Origin: Mycobacterium branderi
GTDB taxonomy: Bacteria; Actinomycetota; Actinomycetes; Mycobacteriales; Mycobacteriaceae
Direction: 5' to 3'
Length of the DNA stretch: 64,000 nucleotides
Assembly (NCBI RefSeq): GCF_010728725.1
Contig: NZ_AP022606.1
Coordinates: forward strand, 1,302,001-1,366,000
Numbering within the stretch: position 1 is the stretch's first letter; the number at the start of each line of letters is the position of its first letter. A program made the position numbers and the translations under genes. The notes under the pieces are model-generated. The model was not told the origin of the DNA. It ran no database searches and saw nothing but the letters and a program-made list of their open reading frames with translations. Below are positions 26,132-34,887 of the stretch, piece after piece.

Positions 26132-27588
26132 TACCCGGCCCCGGCTGGTTCGAAGGTGAAGTCGGCGGGCTTGAATCGGCGCGTCATACCCCAGAAGGCG
26201 CCGGCGCTGCGAGGCCATTGCGTGACGACGCGTCCGTTCGGTGCGCGAAAGTAGTTGCTGCACTGGGTAGTCCACACGGTGCCCTGCATCCACTGGTCGA
26301 CCTTGGCGAGGAAACGCGCCATCGCTTCGGGCCGCACCGATACATACCGCTTGCGTTTGCGGCGCAGATATTTCAAGGCCCGCACGATGTACCGGGCCTG
26401 CGCTTCCAGCACGAAGATCACACTGTTGGAACCGACGTTGGTGTTGGGACCGTAGAGCATGAAAAAATTCGGAAATCCGGGCACCGCCATGCCCAGATAC
26501 GCGTGGGCGCCGTCGCGCCAGACGTCGCGCAGCGCTACCCCACCCTCGCCGATCACGTCGATCTCGCCGAGATAGTCGGCGGCCGCATACCCGGTGGCGC
26601 AGACCACGACGTCGACGTCGCGTTCGGTCCCGTCCTCGGTTACTAGGGAGCGGGTGCGCAGGGCACGCGCTGGGCTGCTCAGCACCTCGACGTTGGGCTG
26701 CGTCAACGCCTGCAGGTAGTCCGAGGAGAAGACCAGCCGCTTGCAGCCCATCGGATGGTCCGGGGTCAGCGTGCGGCGCAGCTGCTCGTCGTCGACGGTG
26801 TTCTCCAACAGCCGCAGCGCAATCGAGGTGAACTCGTGGGTCTTGTCGCTGCCGTGCTCGATTACCGAGATGTTGGCCTCGCTGCGCAGCCACAGCCGGG
26901 CGCGGTACAGCTTCCGTGCCAGCGGGATGTGGGCGAAAACCCACCGTTCCCTGCGGGTATACGGCCGATCGGGCTTGGGCAGTATCCAGGTCGGCGAGCG
27001 CTGCACCGAGTAGACCTTTGCGGCGACCTTGGCCAGCTCGGGCACCAGCTGGGACGCCGTCGACCCGGTTCCCAGAACGGCGACCCGCGCGCCGGTGAGA
27101 TCGACGGAATGATCCCAGCGCGCCGCGTGCATCACCGTCCCGGTGAAGGGCTCCTCCTCGTGTAGGCGCGGCATCACCGGCCGGGTGAACAACCCGACGG
27201 CCGACACCACGACGTCGAAGCAATGCTGCTGACCTGTTGTCGTGGTCAGCCGCCACTGCTGGGTGTCGGCGTCCCAGTGGGCGGAGCGGATCTCGGTGCA
27301 CAGCCGCACATGTGGCTCCAGCCCGTACTGTTCGGCACAGCGTTCGAAGTAGGCCAGGATTTCGGGCTGCCCAGACCATAGCCGCGACCAGTGCGGGTTG
27401 AGCTCGAACGAGTACGAATACAGATGCGACTTGACGTCGCAGGCCAGTCCGGGATAGGTGTTGATCCGCCAGGTTCCGCCGACGCCGTCCTCCCGGTCGA
27501 AGATCGTGAAGTCGCGAAAACCCGCCCTTCGCAGCAATATTCCCAAGGCGAGACCGCCCGGCCCGGCGCCGATGATGCCGATGTTCAT
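26131..27588 (-). CDS. Baeyer-Villiger-type flavin monooxygenase
   Basis: This 485-residue class B flavoprotein monooxygenase has an FAD-binding GAGPGG at residues 7-12 and an NADPH-binding GTGSTA at 173-178. Between them FTGTVMHAARW (148-158) fits the BVMO fingerprint FxGxxxHxxxW. A late CATGY motif is present. It should convert a ketone to an ester or lactone using NADPH and O2. The ATG overlaps the upstream SDR stop (ATGA). The adjacent ketone-forming dehydrogenases and the esterase support a ring- or chain-cleaving role. Confidence 0.9.
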   Translation of the reverse strand: MNIGIIGAGPGGLALGILLRRAGFRDFTIFDREDGVGGTWRINTYPGLACDVKSHLYSYSFELNPHWSRLWSGQPEILAYFERCAEQYGLEPHVRLCTEIRSAHWDADTQQWRLTTTTGQQHCFDVVVSAVGLFTRPVMPRLHEEEPFTGTVMHAARWDHSVDLTGARVAVLGTGSTASQLVPELAKVAAKVYSVQRSPTWILPKPDRPYTRRERWVFAHIPLARKLYRARLWLRSEANISVIEHGSDKTHEFTSIALRLLENTVDDEQLRRTLTPDHPMGCKRLVFSSDYLQALTQPNVEVLSSPARALRTRSLVTEDGTERDVDVVVCATGYAAADYLGEIDVIGEGGVALRDVWRDGAHAYLGMAVPGFPNFFMLYGPNTNVGSNSVIFVLEAQARYIVRALKYLRRKRKRYVSVRPEAMARFLAKVDQWMQGTVWTTQCSNYFRAPNGRVVTQWPRSAGAFWGMTRRFKPADFTFEPAGAG

Positions 27589-28313
27589 GGAAGCTGCAGG
27601 CACTGGCCACCGTCGACAACGAGCTCGGCACCGGTGATGAACGACGCCTGGTCCGAGAGCAGGAAGGCCACGGCGTCGGCTACTTCGGCCGGCTGGCCGA
27701 TGCGTCCGGATAGTGACGTCGCCGCCAGCCGCGCCTGAGTGGCGTCGTCGAGCATGGGCGTCGCGATCGGCCCCGGGAATACGGCGTTGACACGAATTTT
27801 GGAGGGCGCGAGCTCGGCGGCGGCGATCTGGGTGAGCCCTCGCAAGGCCCACTTCGCCGAACCATATGCGCTGTGTCCCGGGAACGGACGCAGCGCCCCG
27901 GTGCTGCAGGTATTGACGACCGCCGCCCCCTCGGCGGCCCGCAGGTGCTCGAGGGCGGCGCGGATGCCCAGGAAGGCGCCCAGACAGTTGACCCGCCAAG
28001 CGGTTTCGAACCCCTCGGCCGTTTCCTCGGCGATCGGCGCGCGGCGCAGCAGCCCGGCGTTGTTGACCAGAGCCGTCAGCCCGCCGAATCGCTCGACTGT
28101 TTCAGTGACGGCCCGTTCCCATTGCGACGCCGACGTGACGTCGAGCGGGACGGCGATTACCCCGTCGTCGTCCAGCCCGTCGACCGCGGCCGATAGTTCG
28201 GCGGTGTTCACATCGCAGGCTGCGACATGAAAGCCGTTGGCGCGCAGCCGTTGCACAATGGCCCAGCCCTGACCCCGGGCGGCCCCGGTCACGAGTGCAA
28301 CCCGCCGGCTCAC
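27585..28313 (-). CDS. Short-chain dehydrogenase/reductase
   Basis: This 242-residue classical SDR has the cofactor loop TGAARGQG near residue 9, NNAG, a catalytic Ser in NTCSTGAL, and YGSAK supplying Tyr and Lys. The C-terminal PAEVADAVAFLLSDQASFITG is typical. An Asp after the second strand (ACDVN) suggests NAD. The GTG start overlaps the aldolase stop (GTGA). Within the operon it probably oxidises a hydroxyl to the ketone used by the monooxygenase. Confidence 0.9.
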   Translation of the reverse strand: MSRRVALVTGAARGQGWAIVQRLRANGFHVAACDVNTAELSAAVDGLDDDGVIAVPLDVTSASQWERAVTETVERFGGLTALVNNAGLLRRAPIAEETAEGFETAWRVNCLGAFLGIRAALEHLRAAEGAAVVNTCSTGALRPFPGHSAYGSAKWALRGLTQIAAAELAPSKIRVNAVFPGPIATPMLDDATQARLAATSLSGRIGQPAEVADAVAFLLSDQASFITGAELVVDGGQCLQLP

Positions 28314-29059
28314 GACGATGCTTCCTTGAGGAACTCTGCCGCGCCGCGGCGCAGCGCCTGGGATTCCGCTGCCAGGGTGATCATCTGATATCCCAGGCCG
28401 GCCATCGCACGCCCGTTGGTGCCGGTCCCGGCGTGGATTCCGGTGACCAGGTTCGCCTCCGACGCCGTGCGCTGAATGTGCGCGATGGCGTCCAGCACCT
28501 CCGGGTGGCTGGCGGACTTGCGCACGTCGACGCCCATCGACAACGCAAGGTCGGAGGGTCCGACGTAGATGCCGGAAAGCCCCGGCACGGCACAGATCTG
28601 GTCTAGGTCGGTGAGCGCGGCGGCGGTTTCGATCATCGCGAAGACGCTCACCCGCTCCTCCAGCGCTGCGGTGTCGTAGCCGAGGCTTGCGCGCAGCGGA
28701 CCGAAGCTGCGCACACCCGCCGGCGGGTATCGGGTGGCGGCGACAGCGGCCGCGGCCTGCTCGGCAGACTCGATCATCGCGACGACGATGCCGTCGGCGC
28801 CGGCGTCGAGCACACGTCCGATCGGCGCCGGATCGGCCGACGACAGACGCACCACGGTAGCGATCGGCACATGTTCGAGGCGGCGCAGCATGCCAGCGAT
28901 GTCGGCGTCGTCGAGATAGCTGTGCTGCGCGTCGAAACCGACGTAGTCGTAACCGGCCTGGGCGAATTCCTCCGGGCCCGTCAGTGTCGGCCCGGTGATC
29001 CAGCCGCCCCAGATCGGTGCGCTACGCCCGAGGGCTTGTTGCAGACGGCTGAGAGTCAT
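28310..29059 (-). CDS. HpcH/HpaI-family class II aldolase
   Basis: This 249-residue TIM-barrel protein of the HpcH/HpaI (2,4-dihydroxyheptenedioate aldolase/citrate lyase beta) family has metal ligands expected at Glu in FAMIETAAAL and Asp in GPSDLALSMG. VGFDAQHSYLDD matches the family's substrate loop. Such enzymes cleave a hydroxy-keto acid into pyruvate and an aldehyde. It is coupled at both ends: ATGA with the dehydrogenase, GTGA with the SDR. It implies that the pathway ends in a hydroxy-keto-acid intermediate. Confidence 0.88.
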   Translation of the reverse strand: MTLSRLQQALGRSAPIWGGWITGPTLTGPEEFAQAGYDYVGFDAQHSYLDDADIAGMLRRLEHVPIATVVRLSSADPAPIGRVLDAGADGIVVAMIESAEQAAAAVAATRYPPAGVRSFGPLRASLGYDTAALEERVSVFAMIETAAALTDLDQICAVPGLSGIYVGPSDLALSMGVDVRKSASHPEVLDAIAHIQRTASEANLVTGIHAGTGTNGRAMAGLGYQMITLAAESQALRRGAAEFLKEASS

Positions 29060-30024
29060 GCGCTGTCCGTGATCGCGATTTTGACCCGGCGCGGTTCCGG
29101 GCGGCAGGCCAATTCGAAAGCTGGTTGTACGTCGTCGATGCCGAAGGTGTACGTCAGATAGGCCCCGAGCAGCTCGGGGTGCTCGGCGGCGAATTTGGCC
29201 GCGAGGTCCAGCATTCGCCGCCGCTCCAGTGTCACACCGGATTTCAGCGTGAGGTTGTTGCGCAGCATGGTGCGCATGCTGATCGGATAGCTGTCGTCGT
29301 CGGCGACGCCGAAGTAGAACACAGTGCCGCCCGGCGCGGCGGCCTGGATCGCATGATTCAACGTGGCGACCTGATGACCGACCGCTTCGATGACGACATC
29401 CGGTCGGTCGGCTAGTTGGCTGACCCACCGGTCGCTGGTGGCGCGCATCATGGTGTCGACACCGAATGCCGTTGCCACCGCGGACCTATCGACAGGGTCG
29501 ACGCCGGTGACCTGCCGGGCGCCGGCCGCTTTGGCGACGTAGGAGAACAGCAGCCCGATCGAGCCCTGGCCCAGGATCGCGACGTGGCGGCCGGTCAGGT
29601 CGGGCAGCTGCTCTATGGCGTAGAGCACACACGCGAGCGGCTGCAGGCCTATCGCCAACGCAGGTGTGAGCGCCGGGTCGTAGGGGGCCAGGCCGTCGCC
29701 GTCGCTGACCACCCGTTCCATCAGGCCGTCGAACCCGGACGCCCACCCCACCACGCGATCGCCCGGCCGATGCTCGGGATGCCGACTGGCGATCACTTCG
29801 CCTGCTATTTCGTGGATCGGGTAGCCGTCCTTCTCGGCGGCGCTGCGGCCGTCGTCTCCCGGAAGTCGGCCCCGCACACCGCGAAACGCCGGCAGGTCGC
29901 TGCCGCACACTCCGGCGGCCAGGAACCGCAGCAGCACCTGGCCGTCGCCCAGCTGGTCCGGTGTCTTCTCGGGGATCGAGGTCCGCTCGAACTGATACGG
30001 GGCGGTGAGCCGGTATGACCACAC
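29056..30024 (-). CDS. Zinc-type medium-chain alcohol dehydrogenase
   Basis: The 322-residue medium-chain dehydrogenase carries GVCGSDL as its catalytic-zinc Cys region and a cofactor loop ILGQGSIGLLF with the following GVDPVD. It lacks the four-Cys structural-zinc loop found in AdhE1. The usual GHE is replaced by IHEIAGEV, keeping His-Glu. The GTG at 30024 begins one base after the P450 stop. It likely oxidises the alcohol made by the preceding P450. Confidence 0.85.
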   Translation of the reverse strand: MWSYRLTAPYQFERTSIPEKTPDQLGDGQVLLRFLAAGVCGSDLPAFRGVRGRLPGDDGRSAAEKDGYPIHEIAGEVIASRHPEHRPGDRVVGWASGFDGLMERVVSDGDGLAPYDPALTPALAIGLQPLACVLYAIEQLPDLTGRHVAILGQGSIGLLFSYVAKAAGARQVTGVDPVDRSAVATAFGVDTMMRATSDRWVSQLADRPDVVIEAVGHQVATLNHAIQAAAPGGTVFYFGVADDDSYPISMRTMLRNNLTLKSGVTLERRRMLDLAAKFAAEHPELLGAYLTYTFGIDDVQPAFELACRPEPRRVKIAITDSA

Positions 30025-30025
30025 G

Positions 30026-31240
30026 TCAAACCTCCACCGGGACGCTGCTCCAGCCCCACTGGAAGCTGGACGGCGGCCGGAACGCGTCCTCGCCGTTGAC
30101 GCGGTAGTCGGAGACCCGTCGCAACCATTCTTGGACCATTACCGAGATCTCCAGGCGGGCAAGGTGGTAGCCCAGGCAGAAGTGCTGGCCGCGGCCGAAG
30201 GCCAGCGACCGCTTTATCGGCCGATTCCAGATGAATTCGTCGGGCTGCGGGTATTCCCGCTCGTCGCGGTTGGCCGACGCCAGCAGCGTGATGATCCGCT
30301 GGCCCGGCCGGATCGTGGTGTCGTGGATGCTGAACGGCTTTCGCGCTGTCCGCGCAAACCATTGCGCCGGAGCGCAATAGCGGACCATCTCCTCGCGAGC
30401 GATGGGAACATTGCTTTCCGGATCCGCGCGCACCGCGGCCAGCTGCTCGGGACGCCGGCTGAGTTCCCACAGCCCCTGGGCGACGATCTTGGGCACGGTC
30501 TCCGTCCCGCCGATCAAGATGCACAGCAGTTGGGTCGCGGTCTCGACGTCGTCGAGTTCGCTGCCGTCGGGCAGCCGGTATCCGAGGAGTCCGTCGACGA
30601 CAGGGAGCTCACCGTCGGACGGGTTGGCGCGTCGCCGCTTGACCACTGGGGTGAGATATTCCAGGTAGCCCGGACGGGCCTGGGCGGTGTCGACACCGGT
30701 GTCAGGCGCTGGCAGGCTGCCGGCGTTGACCGCGGCGAGGATGTCGGCCGCGAGATCGGTTGGCAGGCCGAGCAAGTCGCAGACCATCGAGGCCGCCACG
30801 ATGCCGCCGTAGTCCTGGGTGAGGTCGAAACTGCCCCGCGGCAGCAGCAGATCCAGCCGCTCGTTGGCCAGCTGTCGGATCCGTTCTTCCAGTTGGGCCA
30901 CCGGCCTCGGGCGCAGCGGCTGACTGTGGGCGCGGCGGACGCCGTTGTATATCGGCGCGTCGAACACGGCGTGAAACGGCAACGGATGCCACGGCGGATC
31001 AGGCACCGGCCCGTCATTGTGCTCGGCCAAAACTGTTGCGGCAGGCAGGGTTCCCTCAGAGGCGACAAATGTACCGTCGTTGACTTCCAGCACACGCCAG
31101 ATGTCGTCGAAGCGGGACAACGCGTAGGTGTCCCACTTAGGCAGGTAGTACAGCGGATACTCGTCGCGCAGCACCCGGTAGTAGGGCAGCGGATTGGCCA
31201 TCACCGCCGGGTCGAACGGGTCGTAAGAGAACTCGATCAT
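30026..31240 (-). CDS. Cytochrome P450 of the island operon
   Basis: This 404-residue P450 has the heme loop FGRGQHFCLG (thiolate about Cys355), an ExxR motif in EEMVRYCAP, and an I-helix reading LIGGTETVPKI. The latter has Gly-Gly before the Thr instead of the usual Ala-Gly. It opens directly with FSYDPFDP, without an N-terminal anchor, so it is soluble. The ATG overlaps the stop of the NIPSNAP-like gene. I do not recognise the CYP family. It probably performs the first hydroxylation in the pathway; redox partners must be encoded elsewhere. Confidence 0.9.
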   Translation of the reverse strand: MIEFSYDPFDPAVMANPLPYYRVLRDEYPLYYLPKWDTYALSRFDDIWRVLEVNDGTFVASEGTLPAATVLAEHNDGPVPDPPWHPLPFHAVFDAPIYNGVRRAHSQPLRPRPVAQLEERIRQLANERLDLLLPRGSFDLTQDYGGIVAASMVCDLLGLPTDLAADILAAVNAGSLPAPDTGVDTAQARPGYLEYLTPVVKRRRANPSDGELPVVDGLLGYRLPDGSELDDVETATQLLCILIGGTETVPKIVAQGLWELSRRPEQLAAVRADPESNVPIAREEMVRYCAPAQWFARTARKPFSIHDTTIRPGQRIITLLASANRDEREYPQPDEFIWNRPIKRSLAFGRGQHFCLGYHLARLEISVMVQEWLRRVSDYRVNGEDAFRPPSSFQWGWSSVPVEV

Positions 31241-31941
31241 TGCAGCGGCGAGGGTGGTAGCGCCTGCAGGATCGAGTCTTCCCAGCCGTCGCGCAGGGCC
31301 GGGGCCACGCTCATCCAGGTGACGATCTCGGCGGGCGGGTTCTCTTTCCAGGACGGGTAGTGCTCGGCGAAGCATTCCCACCCGCCGTCGAGCGCCCAGT
31401 AGTGGATGACCTCGTTGTAGCGGAACGTGGTGGTGAACGAGCCGAGCCAACGTTTGCCGGTCCGTTCCGACCACGGCACGTACAGTCGCTCCAATTCCCG
31501 GATGTAGTCGTCCTGGCGTCCGGGTTTGGTCTGCATGATCTCCTGAATCACCACGGACGCATCGAATTTCGCGTCGGTCAGCTGGGCCAGGGTCTTGTTG
31601 CTGGGTCCCGGATACATGATGCGTCCCTCGCCCGACGCCCCGATTTCGGAGAGGAACGCCGACCATTTAGCCGCAGGCGCCTCGTGGCTGCCGCCGCGCG
31701 TGTGGGCGGCGCCGATGCGCGCGTAGTCGGCGAATCCGTCGATCTCCCAAATGATCGTGGCCTGCGGCCAGTGGCCGTTGTAGGGCGTGGTCTCCCACAT
31801 GGCGAATAACCGGGCGCCCAGGTCGGCCATCATTGGGTGGTAGGTGTCGTCGAACACCTCGGTGAACCGGTCGCTGCGCCCGGATCCCAGTGCGACAGTC
31901 TCGTGGAGGTAGAGCAGCGTGTGGCTGTAGTACTTGCGCAT
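31237..31941 (-). CDS. NIPSNAP/dimeric alpha-beta-barrel-like protein, unknown function
   Basis: The 234-residue protein appears to be a duplicated ferredoxin-like (dimeric alpha/beta barrel) fold. Repeated Trp-rich strands (FAMWETTPYNGHWPQATIIWEI and later HYWALDGGWECFAEHYP) are spaced as in NIPSNAP-type proteins. No cofactor motif is seen. The ATG overlaps the previous stop by one base. Its conserved place in front of the P450 suggests a substrate-handling or isomerase-like step; that is inference only. Confidence 0.7.
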   Translation of the reverse strand: MRKYYSHTLLYLHETVALGSGRSDRFTEVFDDTYHPMMADLGARLFAMWETTPYNGHWPQATIIWEIDGFADYARIGAAHTRGGSHEAPAAKWSAFLSEIGASGEGRIMYPGPSNKTLAQLTDAKFDASVVIQEIMQTKPGRQDDYIRELERLYVPWSERTGKRWLGSFTTTFRYNEVIHYWALDGGWECFAEHYPSWKENPPAEIVTWMSVAPALRDGWEDSILQALPPSPLQ

Positions 31942-32462
31942 CAGACCGATAACCAGGCGTGCTGGTCGCTGCGCAGTGTTTCGAGCGGACCGACCGGTTC
32001 CGAAATCCTGGCCGCGTCGAGCGCGTGGCGTTTGAACACCCGCGCCGCAGCGCTCAACCGATGGTGCACAGCCGTCGTCGCACGATCGACGCTGCGCGGC
32101 CACTCGTCGCCCCACAGTGTCACTTCGGTCAGGCTGTGGTCCAGCGCCCGCAGCACCGCGTCGCGGATGCCGGCATCGGCCGCGAAAGCCTCTGCGCCGA
32201 CAGCCAATCCCGCAGCGCCGACAAGATCGGCTTGCCACTGTCGGGTCCGCACACCCAAGATCTGTAGCGGCCGCGCATCGAAAGGCGCAGGAAGCAGAAC
32301 GCTGACCTTCCAGCCGGCCATCGCCCGGTCGAACAGCCACCCTCCTGCCGACAGCACGACATCGACGACGTCGAAGGCCACGACGTCGAGCCGATAGTTC
32401 AGTTCACGACTTAGTGAATGGCTGGCCGGTGCAGCGCCGAATGCCACGGTCGACGTCGTCAT
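31941..32462 (-). CDS. Unknown 173-residue protein, first gene of the island operon
   Basis: I do not recognise this family. The protein has no signal peptide or membrane segment. The N-terminal half is mixed alpha/beta with LLPAPFDARPLQILGVRT; the C-terminal half is helical. Trp residues are frequent (GGWLFDRAMAGWKV, RQWQADL, LWGDEWPRS). It starts at an ATG 36 bp downstream of the shared island operator and leads an eight-gene coupled operon, so it likely belongs to the same pathway. Confidence 0.65.
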   Translation of the reverse strand: MTTSTVAFGAAPASHSLSRELNYRLDVVAFDVVDVVLSAGGWLFDRAMAGWKVSVLLPAPFDARPLQILGVRTRQWQADLVGAAGLAVGAEAFAADAGIRDAVLRALDHSLTEVTLWGDEWPRSVDRATTAVHHRLSAAARVFKRHALDAARISEPVGPLETLRSDQHAWLSV

Positions 32463-32497
32463 CGCATCATCCTTGGTGCGTAGCGGGCAGAGCGACT

Positions 32498-32529
32498 ACA
32501 GCGTGACACTTTTAAGCGAAACTGTAAAG
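32498..32529 (-). promoter_or_regulatory. Island operator copy 1 (upstream of the P450/BVMO operon)
   Basis: The plus strand reads ACAGCGTGACACTTT, ten bases, then TGTAAAG. The core is an imperfect dyad TGACA-N14-TGTAA. The same sequence recurs upstream of four other island genes with identical spacing. It sits between the end of the CoA-transferase gene and the start of the eight-gene operon. Confidence 0.75.
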
Positions 32530-32530
32530 T

Positions 32531-33700
32531 CTAGGTTTCCCGGCGAGCCCGCAGTTCGGCCAGAATTTCGTCGGTGTGCTCGCCGAGAGCAGGCGCGGTC
32601 GAGCGCGGTTCCCAGGGCGTGCCGTGAAAGTCGACCGGCGTCGCGACCATCGGCACACCACCGTCGCCGTCGGGTACGTGCACAAGGCCACCACCGGCGT
32701 GGAACTGCTCGTCAGCGATCACGTCCTCGACCGTGTTGATCGGCGACCAGAAGAAATCCGGTTCGCGGGCAAAGGTTTCCGCCCACTCGTCCAGTGATTT
32801 GGTCGCGAAGATCCCGTCCAGTTCGGCGATGAGGTCGGCAGCGTTGGCGGCGCGCGTCCGCGGCTCCGCGAAGCGGGGATCGGTCAGCCACTCGGGACGG
32901 GCCACCGCCCGGCACAGCGGCGGCCAATGCCGTTCGCCCTCGAGCCCCACGATCCAGAACCGCCGGCCGTCACCGGCGGTGTAGTTGTTCATGCAGGGGT
33001 TGCCCATCGACTCGCGCTGTCCGATCGCGATCTGGTGGCCGGTGAGCAGAAAGGTGTTGAGGTCGAAGCTGACGGTGTAGGCGCCCTGCCGGTACAACGA
33101 CGTGGTCACCAGTTGCCCGGTCCCGGTGCGGGCGCGGGCGATCAGCGCCGCGCAGATCGCCGCGGCCAGGGTCATGCCCGCGGTGTGGTCGCCCATCCCC
33201 CCGCGCTGGAACGGCGGCGTGTCGCCGGGACGGGTAAGCAGATGCGCCAGCCCGGCGCGGGCCCAAAACGCCGCGATGTCGTAGGCGGCGCGGTCGGCGT
33301 CCGGTCCGGTCAGCCCGTAGCCGGTGATCAAGCCGTACACCAGACCGGGATTGCCCGCGGCCACGCTCTCGTAGTCCAGTCCCAGCCTGCGCAGTGCACC
33401 GGGCCGCACGTTTGCCAGGAAAACGTCTGCGTCACTGACTAATTCGAGTGCGGTGGCGCGGCCGTCGTCGCTGGTGAGGTCCAGCACGATGCTGCGTTTG
33501 GAGCGGTTGTCCATTTCGAACGGCGGACTCGTCCCGTCCTCGACCCCTAGCATCCGGCCGAACATCCGGGCCGGATCGCCGGTCGGCGGCTCGATCTTGA
33601 CGACGTCGGCGCCCCAGTCGGCGAGGATGCCGCCGGTGGCCGGAGCCGCCACCCAGACGCCGAGCTCGACGACCCTCATGCCTTCCAGTGGTCCCGCCAC
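32531..33700 (-). CDS. Family III CoA transferase (CaiB/BaiF type)
   Basis: This 389-residue protein has the class III start MRVVELGVWVAAPATGGILADWGADVVKIEPP (residues ~8-40, quoted as a locator). It has a DNRSKRSIVLDL stretch and the catalytic Asp region GGMGDHTAGMTLA. It moves CoA between carboxylic acids without an acyl-phosphate step. The GTG at 33700 gives a normal N-terminus; TTG at 33712 or ATG at 33679 are alternatives. A weaker copy of the island operator lies directly upstream, shared with the divergent kinase-like gene. It would activate a pathway acid for beta-oxidation. Confidence 0.88.
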   Translation of the reverse strand: MAGPLEGMRVVELGVWVAAPATGGILADWGADVVKIEPPTGDPARMFGRMLGVEDGTSPPFEMDNRSKRSIVLDLTSDDGRATALELVSDADVFLANVRPGALRRLGLDYESVAAGNPGLVYGLITGYGLTGPDADRAAYDIAAFWARAGLAHLLTRPGDTPPFQRGGMGDHTAGMTLAAAICAALIARARTGTGQLVTTSLYRQGAYTVSFDLNTFLLTGHQIAIGQRESMGNPCMNNYTAGDGRRFWIVGLEGERHWPPLCRAVARPEWLTDPRFAEPRTRAANAADLIAELDGIFATKSLDEWAETFAREPDFFWSPINTVEDVIADEQFHAGGGLVHVPDGDGGVPMVATPVDFHGTPWEPRSTAPALGEHTDEILAELRARRET

Positions 33701-33718
33701 TAAAGCCCCCAATCTGGT

Positions 33719-33744
33719 TTACACTTTTGCTTTGATTTGTAAGC
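33719..33744 (-). promoter_or_regulatory. Island operator copy 2 (degenerate) between CoA transferase and phosphotransferase
   Basis: TTACACTTT, ten bases, then TGTAAGC. The five-base half-sites form a perfect dyad here (TTACA-N14-TGTAA), with the same 19-base offset as the other copies. The upstream ACAGCG block is missing. It lies between divergently transcribed genes. Confidence 0.55.
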
Positions 33745-33783
33745 TAGCCGGGTACGCTAGCGGAATTAGGAGGCTATCGACCG

Positions 33784-34887
33784 GTGGCGAGCAATGTGGT
33801 GGGTCTGGCCGTACACCTCGGCCGGGGCTTGCAGCGTGTTGCCACCGATGCCGTGCTCGGTGGCCACCGATCATTTCCTCGGCGGATAGCGGATCTCGAC
33901 GAACGCGTCTTGTCGCGGCTGTTGGGGCGCACGGTGACCTCGGTGTCGGTTCTCGACGGCGACGCGGGCACGTCGTCGCGCGCCCGGCTAGGGCTCACCG
34001 GGGACGGCGTGCCCGCCTCGGTTTTCGTCAAGATGCCCGCCGCAACGGCGGCGACGCGACTGATGGGTGAGCTGGGCCGGCTCGCGCACACCGAAGTCCG
34101 CTTCTACAGCCAACTTTCGCCGCAGCTGACCGGGGTCCCGGAATGCTACGGCAGCGCGTTCGATCCGTTGACCGGACGCTACGTGCTGGTGTTGGAGGAT
34201 CTGGCGGTCGACCGGTGCGACTTCCCCGACACACTGCATCCGCTGGACACCAGCCAAGCCAGTCTGGTCGTCGAGCTGCTCGCACGGCTGCACGCCACGT
34301 TCTGGGAAAGGCTGCCCGGCTGGGTGTACAGCGCGTCGGGTGATCACACCTCGCTGTTGACCGGGTCGTTGCTGAAGGTCTCCGCGCGCCGGCTTGCCGA
34401 GCGCACATCGATCCCGGTGCAAGCCGGTCGCTTCATCGACGACAACTATCGGGCTGCGGCGCAGCTGATCGACACTCCGCCGCACACGGTGATGCACGGG
34501 GATGCCCACCCCGGCAACGTCTACTTCCGCGACGGCGCGGCGGGTCTGCTGGATTGGCAGGCGCTGCGCCGCGGACATCCCAGCCGCGAACTGTCGTACA
34601 CCCTGATCACCGGCATGACCACCGCGGACCGGCAGGCAAGCGAGCACGATCTGCTCGACGAGTATCGCCGGGCGCTGGCCGCGGCCGGTGGGCCACAACT
34701 GGACCGCGACGAGTTGTGGGACCGCTATCGGATGGCCGCGCTGTACGCCTATGTGGCGTCGCTGATCACCGCGGGCATGGGCGGGATGCAAGCCGAACGC
34801 ATCGCGCTGGAAGGTGTGCGCCGGGCCGTCGCCGCGCTCGAGGACCTAAACACGGTGGCGCTGCTCGAGAAGTCGCTGTCGTCATGA
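33784..34887 (+). CDS. Aminoglycoside phosphotransferase-like small-molecule kinase
   Basis: This 367-residue protein has the APH/choline-kinase fold. The catalytic loop reads VMHGDAHPGNVYF and the metal-binding Asp follows in GLLDWQALRRGHP. LVLEDLAVDR is the hinge region. The GTG start has an AGGAGG site ten bases ahead. Related mycobacterial proteins are often found in lipid or steroid catabolic clusters with acyl-CoA dehydrogenases; their substrate is unknown. It overlaps the downstream TetR gene by ATGA. Confidence 0.82.
   Translation: MASNVVGLAVHLGRGLQRVATDAVLGGHRSFPRRIADLDERVLSRLLGRTVTSVSVLDGDAGTSSRARLGLTGDGVPASVFVKMPAATAATRLMGELGRLAHTEVRFYSQLSPQLTGVPECYGSAFDPLTGRYVLVLEDLAVDRCDFPDTLHPLDTSQASLVVELLARLHATFWERLPGWVYSASGDHTSLLTGSLLKVSARRLAERTSIPVQAGRFIDDNYRAAAQLIDTPPHTVMHGDAHPGNVYFRDGAAGLLDWQALRRGHPSRELSYTLITGMTTADRQASEHDLLDEYRRALAAAGGPQLDRDELWDRYRMAALYAYVASLITAGMGGMQAERIALEGVRRAVAALEDLNTVALLEKSLSS

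Noticed and set aside
30005..31360. Plus-strand 451-codon frame opposite the island P450
   Set aside because: Antisense shadow; the minus-strand gene has heme loop, ExxR and correct length.
33784..34887. Aminoglycoside resistance gene
   Set aside because: The APH fold is present, but the context is catabolic and such kinases are common in mycobacterial lipid clusters; resistance is not supported.
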